From contig JADJYE010000003.1 in NCBI GenBank assembly GCA_016719945.1, forward strand, positions 434,001-498,000: a stretch of DNA of 64,000 bases. Direction: 5' to 3'. This document shows, one piece after another, positions 1 through 9,729 of the stretch (positions within the stretch are counted from its first letter, which is position 1; every line of letters begins with the position of its first letter). Under the pieces are notes generated by a model. The model made no database searches. It saw only the letters and a program-made list of their open reading frames with translations, and was not told where the DNA came from. The stretch comes from Polyangiaceae bacterium (GTDB taxonomy: Bacteria > Myxococcota_A > Polyangia > Polyangiales > Polyangiaceae). Both the position numbers and the translations under genes were made by a program.

Positions 1-2505
1 GAGGGGAGGACGAGCGCCGGCCGACCTTCGCGGTCGCTCAGCTCCAGGAGCCAGGACACCTGCGGGGCGCCATTCTTGAGCTGAGTGGCGAGGATGAGGA
101 CATCGCGCGGCCGCGTGAAGCCGACGTAGAGCAGGCGCGCCCGCTCTCGCCGCTTGCGCTCGGTGAGGCGCGTCCCTGCGGTCGACGCGAGCGCGTTGCT
201 CTCGAGCGATGCGTCCCCACTCTGCCCGTAGGGCCACGGCCAGTAGCGGATCCAGCGACCCGCGAGCGGTGCCTCTGGATCGAGCGCGTGGGCTTCGGTC
301 TCGGGCGCGACGTCGAACACCTCGCGATCGCGCGCCGTCTTGTCGAGCGAGGACAAGATCACGACGGGCCACTCGAGCCCCTTGGCGCGATGGTACGTCG
401 TGAGGGTGATGGCGTCGTCGTCCGAGCCCGCGTGCTGCTCGTCGCCCTGCTTGGCCTCGCGATCTTCGTAGAAGGTGCGCTGGAGACCCTGGAGGAAGCG
501 CAGCAGCCCGGCGAGCGACGCCCCCTCTCCTTGCTCCGCGCAGCGACGCTCGTACACCCCGGCGAACCGGCGCAGGGCGTCGAGGTTGGTAAGCCGCTGA
601 GGCGGGTCCGGCCAGCGCGCGCAGAGCAGCGGCAGATCGAGCGCGACGAACGCGGCCTCGACCAGCTCGGCCGGTGTCGCGATCGCGGCGACGTCGCGCA
701 GCGCGTCGAGGCGATGTCGCCACGTAGGCGTCGTGCGCTCGCGGCCCTCCTCGGGCGGCGCGAGCTCGCGATCGAGCCACGCGTCGGGGCCAAGGCCGTC
801 CCAGCCCTGGAGGGCCTCCAGCTCGGCGACGCTCAGCCTGTCCTGCTCGTCGAGGACGTAGCGGAGCGCCGCGCCCAGCGCGACGCCCTCCGGGGTCTGG
901 AGCAGCCCGCTGCGCGCCACGGCGGCTCGGTGGCCGAGCCTCGCCAGCGCGTCCGCGAGCTCGTGCGCTTCCTCGTTGGTCGCGACCAGCACCGCGACGT
1001 CGCCTGGTCGCAGGGGGCGTTTGTCGGCCGTGACGCGATCGTAGACGAGGGGGCGCTCTCCCTCACCGAGCAGGCGCGCGATCCCCTCCGCGAGGGCGCG
1101 CGCGTAGCCGGCCTTGTTGCCCGCTGCCGCGTACCAGATGCGCAGCGGCGGCCCAGCCGGCTCAGCGGGGGCCCCCTCGCGCGGCGTCACTCGCACCTCG
1201 TCGGGCGCGATCCCGTGCGACGCGAGCGCCGCGGTGAAGAGGGTGTTCGTGAGGTCGAGTAGCGGCGGGAGGGTGCGGTGGTTGACGCTGAGCGGCGTCA
1301 CGCCCCCGCCGTTCTCGCGCGCCCAACCAACGACGGCGTCCATCAGGGTCGGATCTGCGCCTGCGTACTCGAAGATGCACTGCTTCGGGTCCCCCACCCA
1401 ATACGAGCGACCTGCGAGCCGATGCAGCCGGAGGAACAGCGCGAGCTGGATGGGGCTCGAGTCCTGCAGCTCATCGACGACGCACAGCTTGAGGCGAGCC
1501 GACAGCTCCTGCGCGATGGGCTCGTCGTCGAGCAGCGTGAGAGCCTGGTCGACCATGTCGACGTAGTCGACCCGGTGTCGCTCGCGCTTCCAGGTCTCGT
1601 AATGGCGGAGCGTCAACGCCGCAGCCTTGTAGACCAGGTGGGTGAAGCGCTCGAGGTCGTGGTGGAAGAGCGGGTGACTGCGATGAGCGGCCGCGGCCTC
1701 GCGCAATGGGGCGATGAATGGCTCGGCCTTCTTGCTGCACTCCAGCCCCTCGACCGCGACCCACGCGCTCCAGGGGATACGGCTGTGCGCCAGATCTCGC
1801 TCGATCGAACGGAGCCGCTTGAGCGCCTCCTGCGTCTTCTTCGTCTCGTCTCCGCCCTGCGCTCGAGCGCCGCGCAGGTCGAGTCGAGCACCTCCGCGAA
1901 CGCACGATCGATGGGAGCGCCGTCCTTCATGGGCATCGGCAGCAGCGCGCGGAGCCCCCGAGCGATCGCCTGGCCATCCCGTCGAGCTCGTCCGCGCGGA
2001 TCCGTCCGTGGCGCGCCAGGGTGATGATCTGGGCGACGGGCCACTCCCAGTGGGTCTGGCCTTCGCGGTGGTCGAGGTGCGGCTCGAGCCGCTCGGCGAG
2101 ATCGTCGAGCTCGTCGCGGTCCCTCCTGGGGACGGCCTCTTCGAGCGCCTGCGCGAGCGCGCCGCGCTCGTCGGCGAGGACCCTCAGGGTCGGCGAGTGA
2201 CCCGCGTCGAGGGCGTGCTCCTGGAGCCAGCGCAGGCAGACCGCATGCACGGTGCCGACGTACGCGAGCGGCAGCTGCTGTGCGCGCTCGGCCAGGCCAG
2301 CCTCGAACAGCTTGCGCCGAATGCGGCTCTCCAGCTCGACCTGCGCCTGGCGGGTGTACGTCACCGCGAGCAGGCCGTCGACGGGCACGGCGTCTGGCCC
2401 GGTGCTCGACAAGGCTCGCTTGATCTCCTCGGTCACCCGGTGGGTCTTCCCTGTCCCCGCGCTCGCGCCGAAGATCGTGAGACCGCTGGCGCCCGCCGGC
2501 TTCAC
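1..2505 (-). CDS. UvrD/AddA-like DNA helicase, partial, two apparent frameshifts
   Basis: Superfamily I helicase of the UvrD/RecB/AddA type, expected to unwind DNA ends in recombination repair. Seen: Walker A GASAGTGKT about 13 residues after a GTG start at 2505, motif II VVDELQDSS, motif III GDPKQCIFEYAG, and motif V TTYHRAKGLEWPVV. The gene runs off the window at base 1, so the C-terminus is missing. The reading frame changes twice, at the CCC run 1978-1980 and at the CCC run 1855-1857. Restoring one base at each joins RADELDG to QAIARGLRALL and then to ETKKTQEALKRL, giving a continuous protein. I therefore read it as one gene with two single-base deletions, either consensus errors or real mutations. 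The GTG start overlaps the TGA of the upstream nuclease gene (GTGA), which suggests translational coupling as in addBA. Confidence 0.8.
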
Positions 2506-5205
2506 GCCCTCCGGCCCGAAGGTGCGCCCGCACAGCGCCCCGTGGCTGCAATATGCGCAGGCGGCGTCCGACTTGCTGTCATGGAGATCGGCGCCGGCGA
2601 GCCCGTGCAGCTCGAGGAAGCCCTTCTTGCCGGGGACGTTCGCTTGTCGGCCAGCGCCGACGCGAGCACCTCGCCGCCGCGCAGGTGCTCGACGACGAGA
2701 CGCGACGTGGCCTCGACGCGCCCGAACGTCTCCTGGAGGCTCATGTCCCCGAGCTGCGTCGTGCCGCGGAACGGGTCGCCCTTCAGGCTGAGGCCTCTGC
2801 CGGTCTTGAGCGAGAGGTACGCCGCAGGCAACGGACTCGGCGCGCCGGCCTGTCGCTGGCGGACGACGCTGTAGATGGCGAGCTGAACGGCCTCACCCTT
2901 GCTCAGCGCCTCCCGGTAGCGCGCCTCTCCCCATTTGAGATCGATGATGGCCTCGCGGCCCTCCGCGTCAGACAGGAGCAGGTCGACCCGGCCTTTGAGC
3001 TTGCCGAGTCCCCACGGGGCTTCGACGCCTTGCTCGACGGCGACGACCGAGAGGTCGCTCTTCTCCAGGATGCTCGCGAGCTGGACCATCGCGTGGACCA
3101 GCCGATCGCGGACCTGTGCGCGCACCGAGGACATCCCCGGAAGAAGGAGCGGGCCGCCCTCTGCCTCGATCAGCGCGTCGAGCTCCTCGCGGGTGAGGGC
3201 TTGCGCGGCCCCCTCTGAGGCGAGCGCGCCGCGCTCGTGGAGCTTCTCGGCCAGGCGGTGTCCGAGGATGCCGTAGAGTCGCGCGCTGTCCGGGACCTGC
3301 GCGTGCGCCGAGGCCCGGATTCCGAGGAGGGACTCGACGACCCAGCGAAACGGGCACGCCACCAGCACCTCGAGCTGACTCGGTGAGAAGCTCAGGTGCG
3401 CGTCGAGCCGAGCCGAGAGGTGCTTGGCTGTCACCTGCCATTGGGGGCGGGCCTCCGGGAGGTCGAGCGGGGCGGCGGTCGACAGCAGCGGCGCGGGGAG
3501 CGCACCCTCGCTCTCCAGCAGAGCTGAGGCCTGTTTCGTGACTCGGGACAGCGCGAAGGCGTCCGGAGCGCAGCGCGCGCAGAGCTCGTCCCATACGGGT
3601 AACGAGCGTTGGGGCTCGCCGCGGGTTGAGTCCGGCGTGGCGACGATCAACGTCGACCGCGCGGCGAGCACCATCGCGCGCGCTGCGCGGGACTGGAGCC
3701 CGAGCAGCAGCGAGGGCTCGGCCAGCGCGACGCCCGCTGACGAGAGCGCCGCTCGCTCAGCCGCGAGCCAGCGCGCCCGGCGCGCCGATCGGCTCGCGTC
3801 GTGGCCAGCGTGCCACGATGACCGCGTCGTGGGGACGTAGCACCCCGTGCGGCGAGCTCGCGTGAGCGAAGCGGCCAGCGGTCTCGCTCGAGACCTCGCG
3901 GCGAAGCCCGCCGCCCATCGCCTGCGCGACGATGGGCTCGAGCTCATGCGGCCTGAGCGTCTCGCGCGTCTCGGCCTCGAGCAGGGTGATCAAAGCCCTC
4001 GCGCGGGCCGCCAGGCCGAGCCACACATCGCCGCCCTCGACGTGCGGCCGAGTCTGGGCCCACCCTCGCACGCGCTCCGCCACCGCGATGATCGCCGCTC
4101 GTGGGGCGCCATCGCCTCGGGGGTAACAGTCGCCCTCGAGCCACTCACCGATTCGCAGGCGAGCCTCGGCGGCCCTCGTGACGGAGCCCGGATCGTCGGG
4201 CTTCGCGGGCGCCTTCGCCGCCTTCCAGGCGTCACTGCCGATCCCCGGCGCCTGTGCGAGCGCGCTCGCCAGCCTCCGTGCCGCGAACCGCCCGATGGGG
4301 CCGTTCGGGAGCGTGAGGAGCTCGAGCGCGCGATAGGGATCGCGCGGACCATAGAGGAGCGACAGCGCCAGCGGCAGCACCTGGAGCGGTGCGCGCAGCG
4401 CGCTGGTGGCGGACCGCCCCAGCGTGGGGAGCCCCTGGGACGCCAGCGCCGCCTCGAGCGGCGCCTCATCGCCGAGCGTGACGAAGAGCACATCTTGGGT
4501 GGGCAACGAGCGGGCGAGCCCGACCACCGCCTCGCCGAGCTCCCATGACGTTCGCGCTCGAAGCCAGCGCACCGAGCCGTCCCCTCGCCAAGCGGTTGGC
4601 TGGGTGCGGGAGGAAGAGAGCGCTCGCTGCGCCTGACCGAGATCCGAGTCGGCGGCGGAAGCCGAGGGAGCAAACGCTGACGCGTCGACCGTCGCGTCGA
4701 GGCTCGCGAAGAGGGAGCGCCAGCGACCGGGCCAGGCCTCGAGCGGCTCGAGCAGCCTGACCCCATCGTACAGGGGACCGCTGAAGCGGCGGAGCTCGTG
4801 CTCGACGCGGACCAGCCGATCGGCCATCCCGAGCGGCAGCGTGAGGTCGTTCGAGGACTCGACGGCCGTGAGCGCCTCGAGTCGGCGCCCGCCATTGGGT
4901 ACGGGCGCGTCAGACCAACCCGCCTCGAGCAGCTCGTCGCGCCAGGAGAGGAGGGTCGCCGCCGTGCCATGTGGATCGACGTCCAAGGACCTGGCGAAGA
5001 ACGGCTCGCCAGCGCGCGCCGCCCGAAGCCGCGACGAATAAGCCTGCACGCGGTCCTCGGGCGTGGCGCCCGGAGGTGGAAGCCCCAGCCGAAGCTCCAC
5101 GTCGGTGAGCAGCGCGCGCGGCCCCCAGATCGGCTCACCGAGCACCGCATCTTCAGCGCGATCGGCGCTGGAGCCGGAGAGGAAGCGAGAGACGAGAGGG
5201 CGCAT
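2502..5205 (-). CDS. AddB-like PD-(D/E)XK nuclease of helicase pair, frameshifted
   Basis: About 900 residues, probable nuclease partner of the downstream helicase. The N-terminal ~470 residues (from ATG 5205) resemble the inactive-helicase half of AddB proteins and show no Walker A. The C-terminal half has the RecB-type nuclease signature: GRVDLLL, then IIDLKWG (the D-x-K core), then QLAIYS. It ends in a cysteine cluster, CAYCSHGALCGR, of the kind that holds a 4Fe-4S cluster in AddB. The frame breaks near 3800 (VIVARW joins DASRSARRARW) and near 2635 (LADKR joins VPGKKGFLELHG). After the second break the frame runs on without a stop into the helicase. Removing one G near 2515 would instead end the protein as CGRTFGRRA at the TGA 2502-2504, overlapping the helicase GTG. 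A true fusion or an overlapping pair both remain possible; the overlap is more usual. Confidence 0.72.
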
Positions 5206-5378
5206 GGCGAGGGGGTGGCGGCCAGTGTGAGGTTCCCCGTGGGGTCGAACAAGGGAGGGAGGCGATGGCTGGCGGAGGTGCGGATGAAGTATGTCCGAGG
5301 TGTGGCCGTGGAGTCGTGACGGTCATTGAGAAGCCGCCGACCCTTCAGGCTCCCCCGAAGCCGCAGGACAGGAGCACG

Positions 5379-6098
5379 TCAGGGCCGGGCAGGCCACTCG
5401 AAGACCGTCTGCCCCGCGTCCTCGATGCTCACTCCGCCAAGCTCGAGCACCTGTTCGCTCGGAAGCGCCGTGAGCAGCTGGGGCAGGTGCGGGTAGAGCG
5501 GCCCGTGCAGCGCACGAAAATCTGCCGCTACGTCGTGCCCAATGCGGATGGGCGTTGGACTCCCTCCGGCATGGATCACCCGCGCGGCGCTGGGCGGATC
5601 CAGCACGAAGCGGGTGCCCTCGCCGTCGTGCTCGAGGACGACGCGCAACGGCGGGACCTCGGTCCACGGAGCCGGCGGTGCCTCACGGAGCTGGAGCGCA
5701 GCCTCCGTCAGCTCCGCCAGGGCCTGGCTGGGTTGCTCGATGCCGAGGTTGCAGCCGAAGGCGACGGTCACCCTCCCCCGACGATGAACGTGCGGCCCCG
5801 CGCCGTCTCTCGCGACGAGGCCGGAGAGACCGCCGAGCGATTCCGACACCTCTTGCCGAGTCGTCTCATCGGGACCGACCACATCGAGCCAGCTCTCGAC
5901 CGAGTTCCCCCCGGGGGCGACATCGACCCGATCGCGGACCCGACAGCCAGGATACCGGGCGGTCACGAGCTTCACGGTCGTCGCAGGGTCACGAAGCCAC
6001 AGATCCGCCGGGAAGGCAGACCCGTCGTGCACGTAGAGGCCCCCGTTGATCCCGCCTCTTCCCGAGGTGGAGAGGACTCTGTGAGCGAACAGGTACAC
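5379..6098 (-). CDS. hypothetical protein, 239 aa
   Basis: I do not recognise this protein. It has 239 residues, no signal peptide and no membrane segment, and mixed charged/hydrophobic composition typical of a soluble globular protein. The GTG start at 6098 follows directly on the TGA of the upstream gene (TGAGTG), so it is probably the last gene of a three-gene minus-strand operon (6796 to 5379). The upstream neighbours are a 122-aa unknown and a 110-aa ADP-ribosyltransferase-like protein. Confidence 0.6.
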   Translation of the reverse strand: MYLFAHRVLSTSGRGGINGGLYVHDGSAFPADLWLRDPATTVKLVTARYPGCRVRDRVDVAPGGNSVESWLDVVGPDETTRQEVSESLGGLSGLVARDGAGPHVHRRGRVTVAFGCNLGIEQPSQALAELTEAALQLREAPPAPWTEVPPLRVVLEHDGEGTRFVLDPPSAARVIHAGGSPTPIRIGHDVAADFRALHGPLYPHLPQLLTALPSEQVLELGGVSIEDAGQTVFEWPARP

Positions 6099-6467
6099 TC
6101 AGGCCGCCTCTCCCAGATCTTCCTCGACGCGCGGCGGCTCGCTCAGGCCGGCGAGGAAGTCCCGATCCAATCCTAGCGCCGGCGCAGCCACCAGGATGGT
6201 CGCGGAGCCGACGCGCTCCCTCCCTCGGAAGAGCTCGAGCTCGAGCCCACGGCGCAGCTCAGCTCGCGGCGCCTCCGGAGCGACGAAGTCGACGTGGGCG
6301 AGCAGGGCCTGCTCGCCTACCGTCCCGAAGGGGATGACCCCCAGGCTCCACTGGCCGTACGGGTGTGCGGTGCCGTCGCTGGGGAGCCGCGCCTGCACGA
6401 AGAACCGCCCCTGCGGCCTCCTCCGGCCTTCCGCCAGATCGATCCGGGCCAGGGTCTTCGCGTTCAT
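6099..6467 (-). CDS. hypothetical protein, 122 aa
   Basis: Small soluble protein with no signal peptide or membrane segment. The middle (GRFFVQARLPSDGTAHPYGQ and AHVDFVAPEAPR) suggests a beta-barrel like the small EF-Tu-domain-like proteins, but this is a weak resemblance by eye. The ATG at 6467 overlaps the stop of the preceding gene by four bases (ATGA). A longer upstream extension in the same frame is not needed and would run through the neighbour. It is co-transcribed with its neighbours on both sides. Confidence 0.6.
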   Translation of the reverse strand: MNAKTLARIDLAEGRRRPQGRFFVQARLPSDGTAHPYGQWSLGVIPFGTVGEQALLAHVDFVAPEAPRAELRRGLELELFRGRERVGSATILVAAPALGLDRDFLAGLSEPPRVEEDLGEAA

Positions 6468-6796
6468 TCGTCCTCCTCGATTCGGCGCACTTCGGTCACC
6501 AACTCGATCGATTCTAGCGCACGCTCGTCCGCAAAGTAGCTCGGCCCGATCCCGTCCTGCCTCAGCTCGTGAAGCGGGACCGACGCGCCCTCGGCGAAGG
6601 AGACCTCGAGCACCCAGAACGGCCCAGCGTCCCACCCCTGGCCCCGGAACGCCCGGCCGAACCTCGCTGCTAGAGCGACGCTCTCGGTGAAGTGCTTGCC
6701 CTCCATCCCGCTGGGGGCCGAGCGAAGCCTTCCCGTGGACCGCCAGTCCGCGCGCTCGGCCTCGAAGACCGCTCGATAGAGCACCAGCACAGACAT
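6464..6796 (-). CDS. small ADP-ribosyltransferase-fold-like protein, 110 aa
   Basis: The N-terminus starts with a strand and YRAVFEAERADWRSTGRLR, followed by EGKHFTESVALAARFG. This layout (R near the start, a TGRF-like turn, then E-G-K-x-F-x-x-S) is seen in small proteins with an ADP-ribosyltransferase-like fold found near toxins and hypothetical loci. The catalytic triad cannot be assigned by eye, so the activity is unknown. It heads a three-gene operon and lies 81 bases downstream of the radical SAM gene on the same strand, so read-through from that gene is possible. Confidence 0.55.
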   Translation of the reverse strand: MSVLVLYRAVFEAERADWRSTGRLRSAPSGMEGKHFTESVALAARFGRAFRGQGWDAGPFWVLEVSFAEGASVPLHELRQDGIGPSYFADERALESIELVTEVRRIEEDE

Positions 6797-6877
6797 CGAC
6801 GACCTGACCCTCGCCGAGGATAGAGGTCGCGGGGTGGACCGTACACTGTCGATGACCGAGCGGTGCCTACGAGCCGA

Positions 6878-8080
6878 TCAAGGCACCGGCTCGAGCACCA
6901 GCTCGAAGCGCCCGAAGTCATAAGGCTCATGGGGCGCTCGGGTCCGATGAACGAGGCGCTCGCGCAGGCCGCGCCGCTCGAGCGTCTTCGCGCGGTGGTA
7001 GCAAAACGGGTAGTTGCCCCGCTTGCCGAGCGTGGTGTGCGCGGTCCACGCGCAGCCGGCGCCGCACACCTCGGCGTAATGGCAGCTGGCGCAGAAGCCC
7101 CAGAGCTCGCCGTTCGCCCGGCCCCGGGGGAAGCGCACCGTGGGGTCCTCGGCCCAGATGTGCGCGAGGCTGGCCGCTCGAACGTTCCCGCCCGCGTAGG
7201 GCGCCGTGGGCAGAGAGGGGCAGCCCTTGACGGTGCCGTCGGACTCGATCCCGACCGAGCGCACGCCGGCCTGGCAGCCCGACCAATGCACCTCGTCGCC
7301 GTGGGGTCGCGAGCGAAGCAGCGTCTCGTGCGGCCCGAAGTAGCCGAGGTTGTTGCCGCAGAACACGTCGAACATGCGGCCCTCGCCGCCGTCCTCGGCG
7401 AACAGCTCGGCCGCGCGCTCCTGGATCGCGGCGAGCCGATCGAGGATCGGGACCACCATCCATGGCTCGACGATCCACTCCGGGTGATCGGCCGCGCGGC
7501 CCATCGGCGCGGTGAGCTGGACCTGCCACGAGCGGACACCGGCGCGGTGGAAGGTCTCGAACATGCCCTCCAGGTGGTCCATGTTGAGGCGATTGATCTG
7601 GCTGTTGGCGCTGACGCCGAGGCCGACGGACGCGGCGTTCTCCAGCGCGCGCATCGCGGCCGCCCAGCTGCCCAGGTTGCCGCGCAGGCGATCGTGGATC
7701 GCGGCGGGCCCGTCGATCGACACGCCGACCTGGGACAGGCCGGCGTCTGCGAGCGCGCGGGCGCGCTCGACGGTGAGCGCGCGTCCGCCGGTCTGCATGA
7801 TGACTCGGACGGACCGCTCCGCGAGGTGCCTCACGATCTGGGCCAGATCTGGCCGCAGGTAGGCCTCGCCGCCGATCAGCACGACCTCGCGACAGCCGAG
7901 CGTCGCGAGCTCGCTCGCGACGCGCAGGATCTCTTCGAGCGACAGCTCCTCCACCCGCGCGGCCCCTGCGCGCGAGCCGCAGTGCTGGCAGGGCTGGTCG
8001 CACTTGAGCGTGAGCTCCCAGACCGCGTAGATGGGGCGCGGCTCGGTGTCGCTCGCTCGCAGGGTGCGGACGTGGTCCAT
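6878..8080 (-). CDS. radical SAM/SPASM domain protein
   Basis: A 400-residue radical SAM enzyme. The AdoMet [4Fe-4S] motif CDQPCQHC is at residues 27-34. A GGEAYLRPDL segment (SAM-binding glycines) follows, then a TIM-barrel middle. The C-terminal part contains an array of cysteines (SGCQAG, KGCPSL, FCASCHYAEVCGAGC, PFCYHR) that matches a SPASM domain holding extra Fe-S clusters. Such enzymes (PqqE, anSME and many RiPP maturases) modify peptides or proteins. No clear substrate peptide lies beside it, but the short zinc-ribbon lipoprotein at 8868 is the closest small gene, separated by an intron relic. Substrate unknown; enzyme class is sure. Confidence 0.88.
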   Translation of the reverse strand: MDHVRTLRASDTEPRPIYAVWELTLKCDQPCQHCGSRAGAARVEELSLEEILRVASELATLGCREVVLIGGEAYLRPDLAQIVRHLAERSVRVIMQTGGRALTVERARALADAGLSQVGVSIDGPAAIHDRLRGNLGSWAAAMRALENAASVGLGVSANSQINRLNMDHLEGMFETFHRAGVRSWQVQLTAPMGRAADHPEWIVEPWMVVPILDRLAAIQERAAELFAEDGGEGRMFDVFCGNNLGYFGPHETLLRSRPHGDEVHWSGCQAGVRSVGIESDGTVKGCPSLPTAPYAGGNVRAASLAHIWAEDPTVRFPRGRANGELWGFCASCHYAEVCGAGCAWTAHTTLGKRGNYPFCYHRAKTLERRGLRERLVHRTRAPHEPYDFGRFELVLEPVP

Positions 8081-8189
8081 GCTCCGAAGAGTACGTGACT
8101 CGACGTGCGCGCCGCTCGTAGGATGCTACCATGTCCATTGCTCTTGTTCCGAAACGAGCAATGGGTCCCGGCGGGGTACAGGGCGCAGT

Positions 8190-8753
8190 TACGCGGATGA
8201 CTTCGTCGTGCTGTGCAAGACGAATCGAGATGTCGATGAAGCCGAGCTTCGCGTGAAACACGTGATGACGCGACTCGGTCTCGAGCTGCACCCGGACAAG
8301 ACGAGGAAGGCGGACCTTTCGTCGGGTAAGGAGGGGTTCGACTTTCTCGGCTGCCACCTGCGCAAACGCATGAGCGGACCGATCTGGGAGAGGACGCGCA
8401 AGCGCGTGTACTTCCTCCAGCGTTGGCCCGCCGCTCGCGCGATGAAGCGGATCCGGCAGCGTGTGAGGGATCTCACTCCGAGGTCGCGCTGCCACGCGGA
8501 CCTGCGCGATGTCATCGCGCAGCTCAACCCCGTGCTGCGCGGCTGGGGTCAGTACTTCCGCACCGGGAATGCCGACGTGAAGTTCAACCGGCTCGACGAG
8601 TACGTGCACCGACGGCTTCGAGCGCTTCGCGTGAAACGCGCAGGCTCGAAGCTCAAGGCCGGACAAGCCGAGCGCTGGACCCGCGACTACTTCGTGAAAG
8701 GCCTCGGGCTCCATCGCCTGCGCGGAACCATCCGCTATCCGGAGGCTGCGTAA
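8190..8753 (+). pseudogene. ltrA: group II intron reverse transcriptase/maturase, N-terminally truncated
   Basis: Starts abruptly at the catalytic box YADDFVVLC (RT motif 5) and continues through the thumb region (LELHPDKTRKADL, FDFLGCHL) into the maturase-specific X domain (LNPVLRGWGQYFRTGNA). It ends at the TAA 8751-8753. About 188 of the usual 400-450 residues remain; fingers and most of the palm are missing. An open frame extends upstream to 8031, but that part is unrelated to any reverse transcriptase. No function is expected. Confidence 0.82.
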
Positions 8754-8778
8754 TGCCGCGTCACGAGAGACCACCGGT

Positions 8779-8838
8779 AAGCCGTGTGCGGGAAATCCGC
8801 ATGCACGGTTTGAAAGGGGGTCTTGATTCACTCTACCC
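8779..8838 (+). ncRNA. group II intron domains V and VI
   Basis: Bases 8779-8812 fold as the conserved domain V hairpin: AAGCCGTGTGCGG, GAAA tetraloop-like turn, CCGCATGCACGGTTT, with the AGC-like catalytic triad position and the bulge typical of bacterial introns. It lies 26 bases after the maturase stop, as usual. The following GGGGG...TACCCC stretch can form a domain VI-type hairpin with an unpaired A. This fixes the orientation and the 3' end of the relic. Confidence 0.75.
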
Positions 8839-8867
8839 CGCAAGGGGAAAGGAATAAGGATCTACCA

Positions 8868-9224
8868 ATGCGCCTATCGCCGTGCGGCCGATGCGAGCTC
8901 CTCTTCGACCTCGAGGCGCCCGCGTGTCCTCATTGCGGTGACGCCACCTCGCGGGCGAGCGGAGCGTCTCGTCCCTCTCGCGCGGCCCGCCTCCTCGGTC
9001 TCGCGGCGGTCGCCGGGGGGGCCGTCGCCTTCACCCCGGGGTGTGCCTACGGCGGACCGCCCGACTACGGCGATCGGTCCGCGCGCGCATCCGCGTCCGC
9101 GAGCTCGTCCGCGTCCGCACGATCGTCCGCGCAGGGGTCGGCGCCGCAGGGCAGCGCGGCGCCGCCGCCTGCTTCGGCGACCCCGAGCGCAGAGGGCCCA
9201 GCGTCCGCCGCGCCCGCAAAGTGA
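8868..9224 (+). CDS. zinc-ribbon plus lipoprotein-like Ala/Ser-rich protein
   Basis: 118 residues from ATG 8868, preceded by a purine-rich AAGGGGAAAGGAA. The N-terminus has two CxxC pairs (CGRC and CPHC) that would bind zinc. A hydrophobic segment (LLGLAAVAGGAVAF) follows, leading to PGCAYGGPPDYG, which resembles a lipobox-like or processed Cys site. The last ~50 residues are low-complexity Ala/Ser/Pro. A zinc ribbon in front of a lipoprotein-like segment is unusual for export. The CAYGGPP motif recurs in small myxobacterial secreted proteins by my recollection. Function unknown. Nearby are an intron relic and a radical SAM/SPASM gene on the other strand. Confidence 0.6.
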   Translation: MRLSPCGRCELLFDLEAPACPHCGDATSRASGASRPSRAARLLGLAAVAGGAVAFTPGCAYGGPPDYGDRSARASASASSSASARSSAQGSAPQGSAAPPPASATPSAEGPASAAPAK

Positions 9225-9294
9225 CGCGCTTCACCGGTGACGACCCGCTCGAGAAGCTCCCTCGACGCTCTCGCCCGCACCCGCGGTCCCTTCA

Positions 9295-9708
9295 ATGAAG
9301 CGCGATCCCCGACTCCACGGTCTCTCGTCCGAGCATCACCAGGCGCTCGTGCTGGCGCGCCAGCTCAGCTCTGTGGTCGAGTGGACCCAGGAGGACGGGG
9401 ACGCGCTGCGCGCTCGGTTCGAGCGCGAGCTCGAGCCACACTTCGCGATCGAGGAGGAGCTGCTCTTGCCAGCGCTTCGCCGCGCCGGCCGCGAGGCGCT
9501 GTGCGAGCAGGTGGAGCGAGAGCACGCTGCGATTCGGTCGGGGGTCGCGTCGGCGCGGGGAGGCGACGTCGCCGCGGCGCACGCGCTGGGAGCCGCGCTG
9601 ACCTCCCACGTGCGCTTCGAGGAGAGAGAGCTGTTCCCCGCGTGCGAGGTCGAGCTCGGCGACGCGCTGCTCGATGAGGTCGCGCGTCGGGCGCCGAAGA
9701 GTGGGTGA
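9295..9708 (+). CDS. hemerythrin HHE domain protein
   Basis: 137 residues forming a four-helix hemerythrin-like bundle that binds a di-iron centre. Visible ligands: H-G-L-S-S-E-H-H near residues 8-15, H-F-A-I-E-E-E around 50, EREHAAI, and SHVRFEERELFP near the C-terminus (the H...E pattern of HHE proteins). Such proteins sense or bind oxygen, nitric oxide or iron. It stands alone on the plus strand between the lipoprotein and the convergent ABC exporter genes. Confidence 0.88.
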   Translation: MKRDPRLHGLSSEHHQALVLARQLSSVVEWTQEDGDALRARFERELEPHFAIEEELLLPALRRAGREALCEQVEREHAAIRSGVASARGGDVAAAHALGAALTSHVRFEERELFPACEVELGDALLDEVARRAPKSG

Positions 9709-9729
9709 CGGGGCGCGCTCGCCCCCTCC

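Larger units (their letters stand above)
8190..8840 (+). mobile_element. 5'-truncated group II intron relic
   Basis: Remnant of a bacterial group II intron. It contains the C-terminal half of the reverse transcriptase/maturase (from the YADD box), then domain V and a domain VI-like hairpin. The ribozyme domains I-III, most of domain IV and the N-terminal half of the reverse transcriptase are absent. Upstream of about 8188 the sequence is unrelated, so the element was 5'-truncated, as happens when target-primed reverse transcription stops early. It cannot splice or move on its own. The 3' boundary near 8836-8840 is estimated from the CTCTAC end of the domain VI region. Confidence 0.8.
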
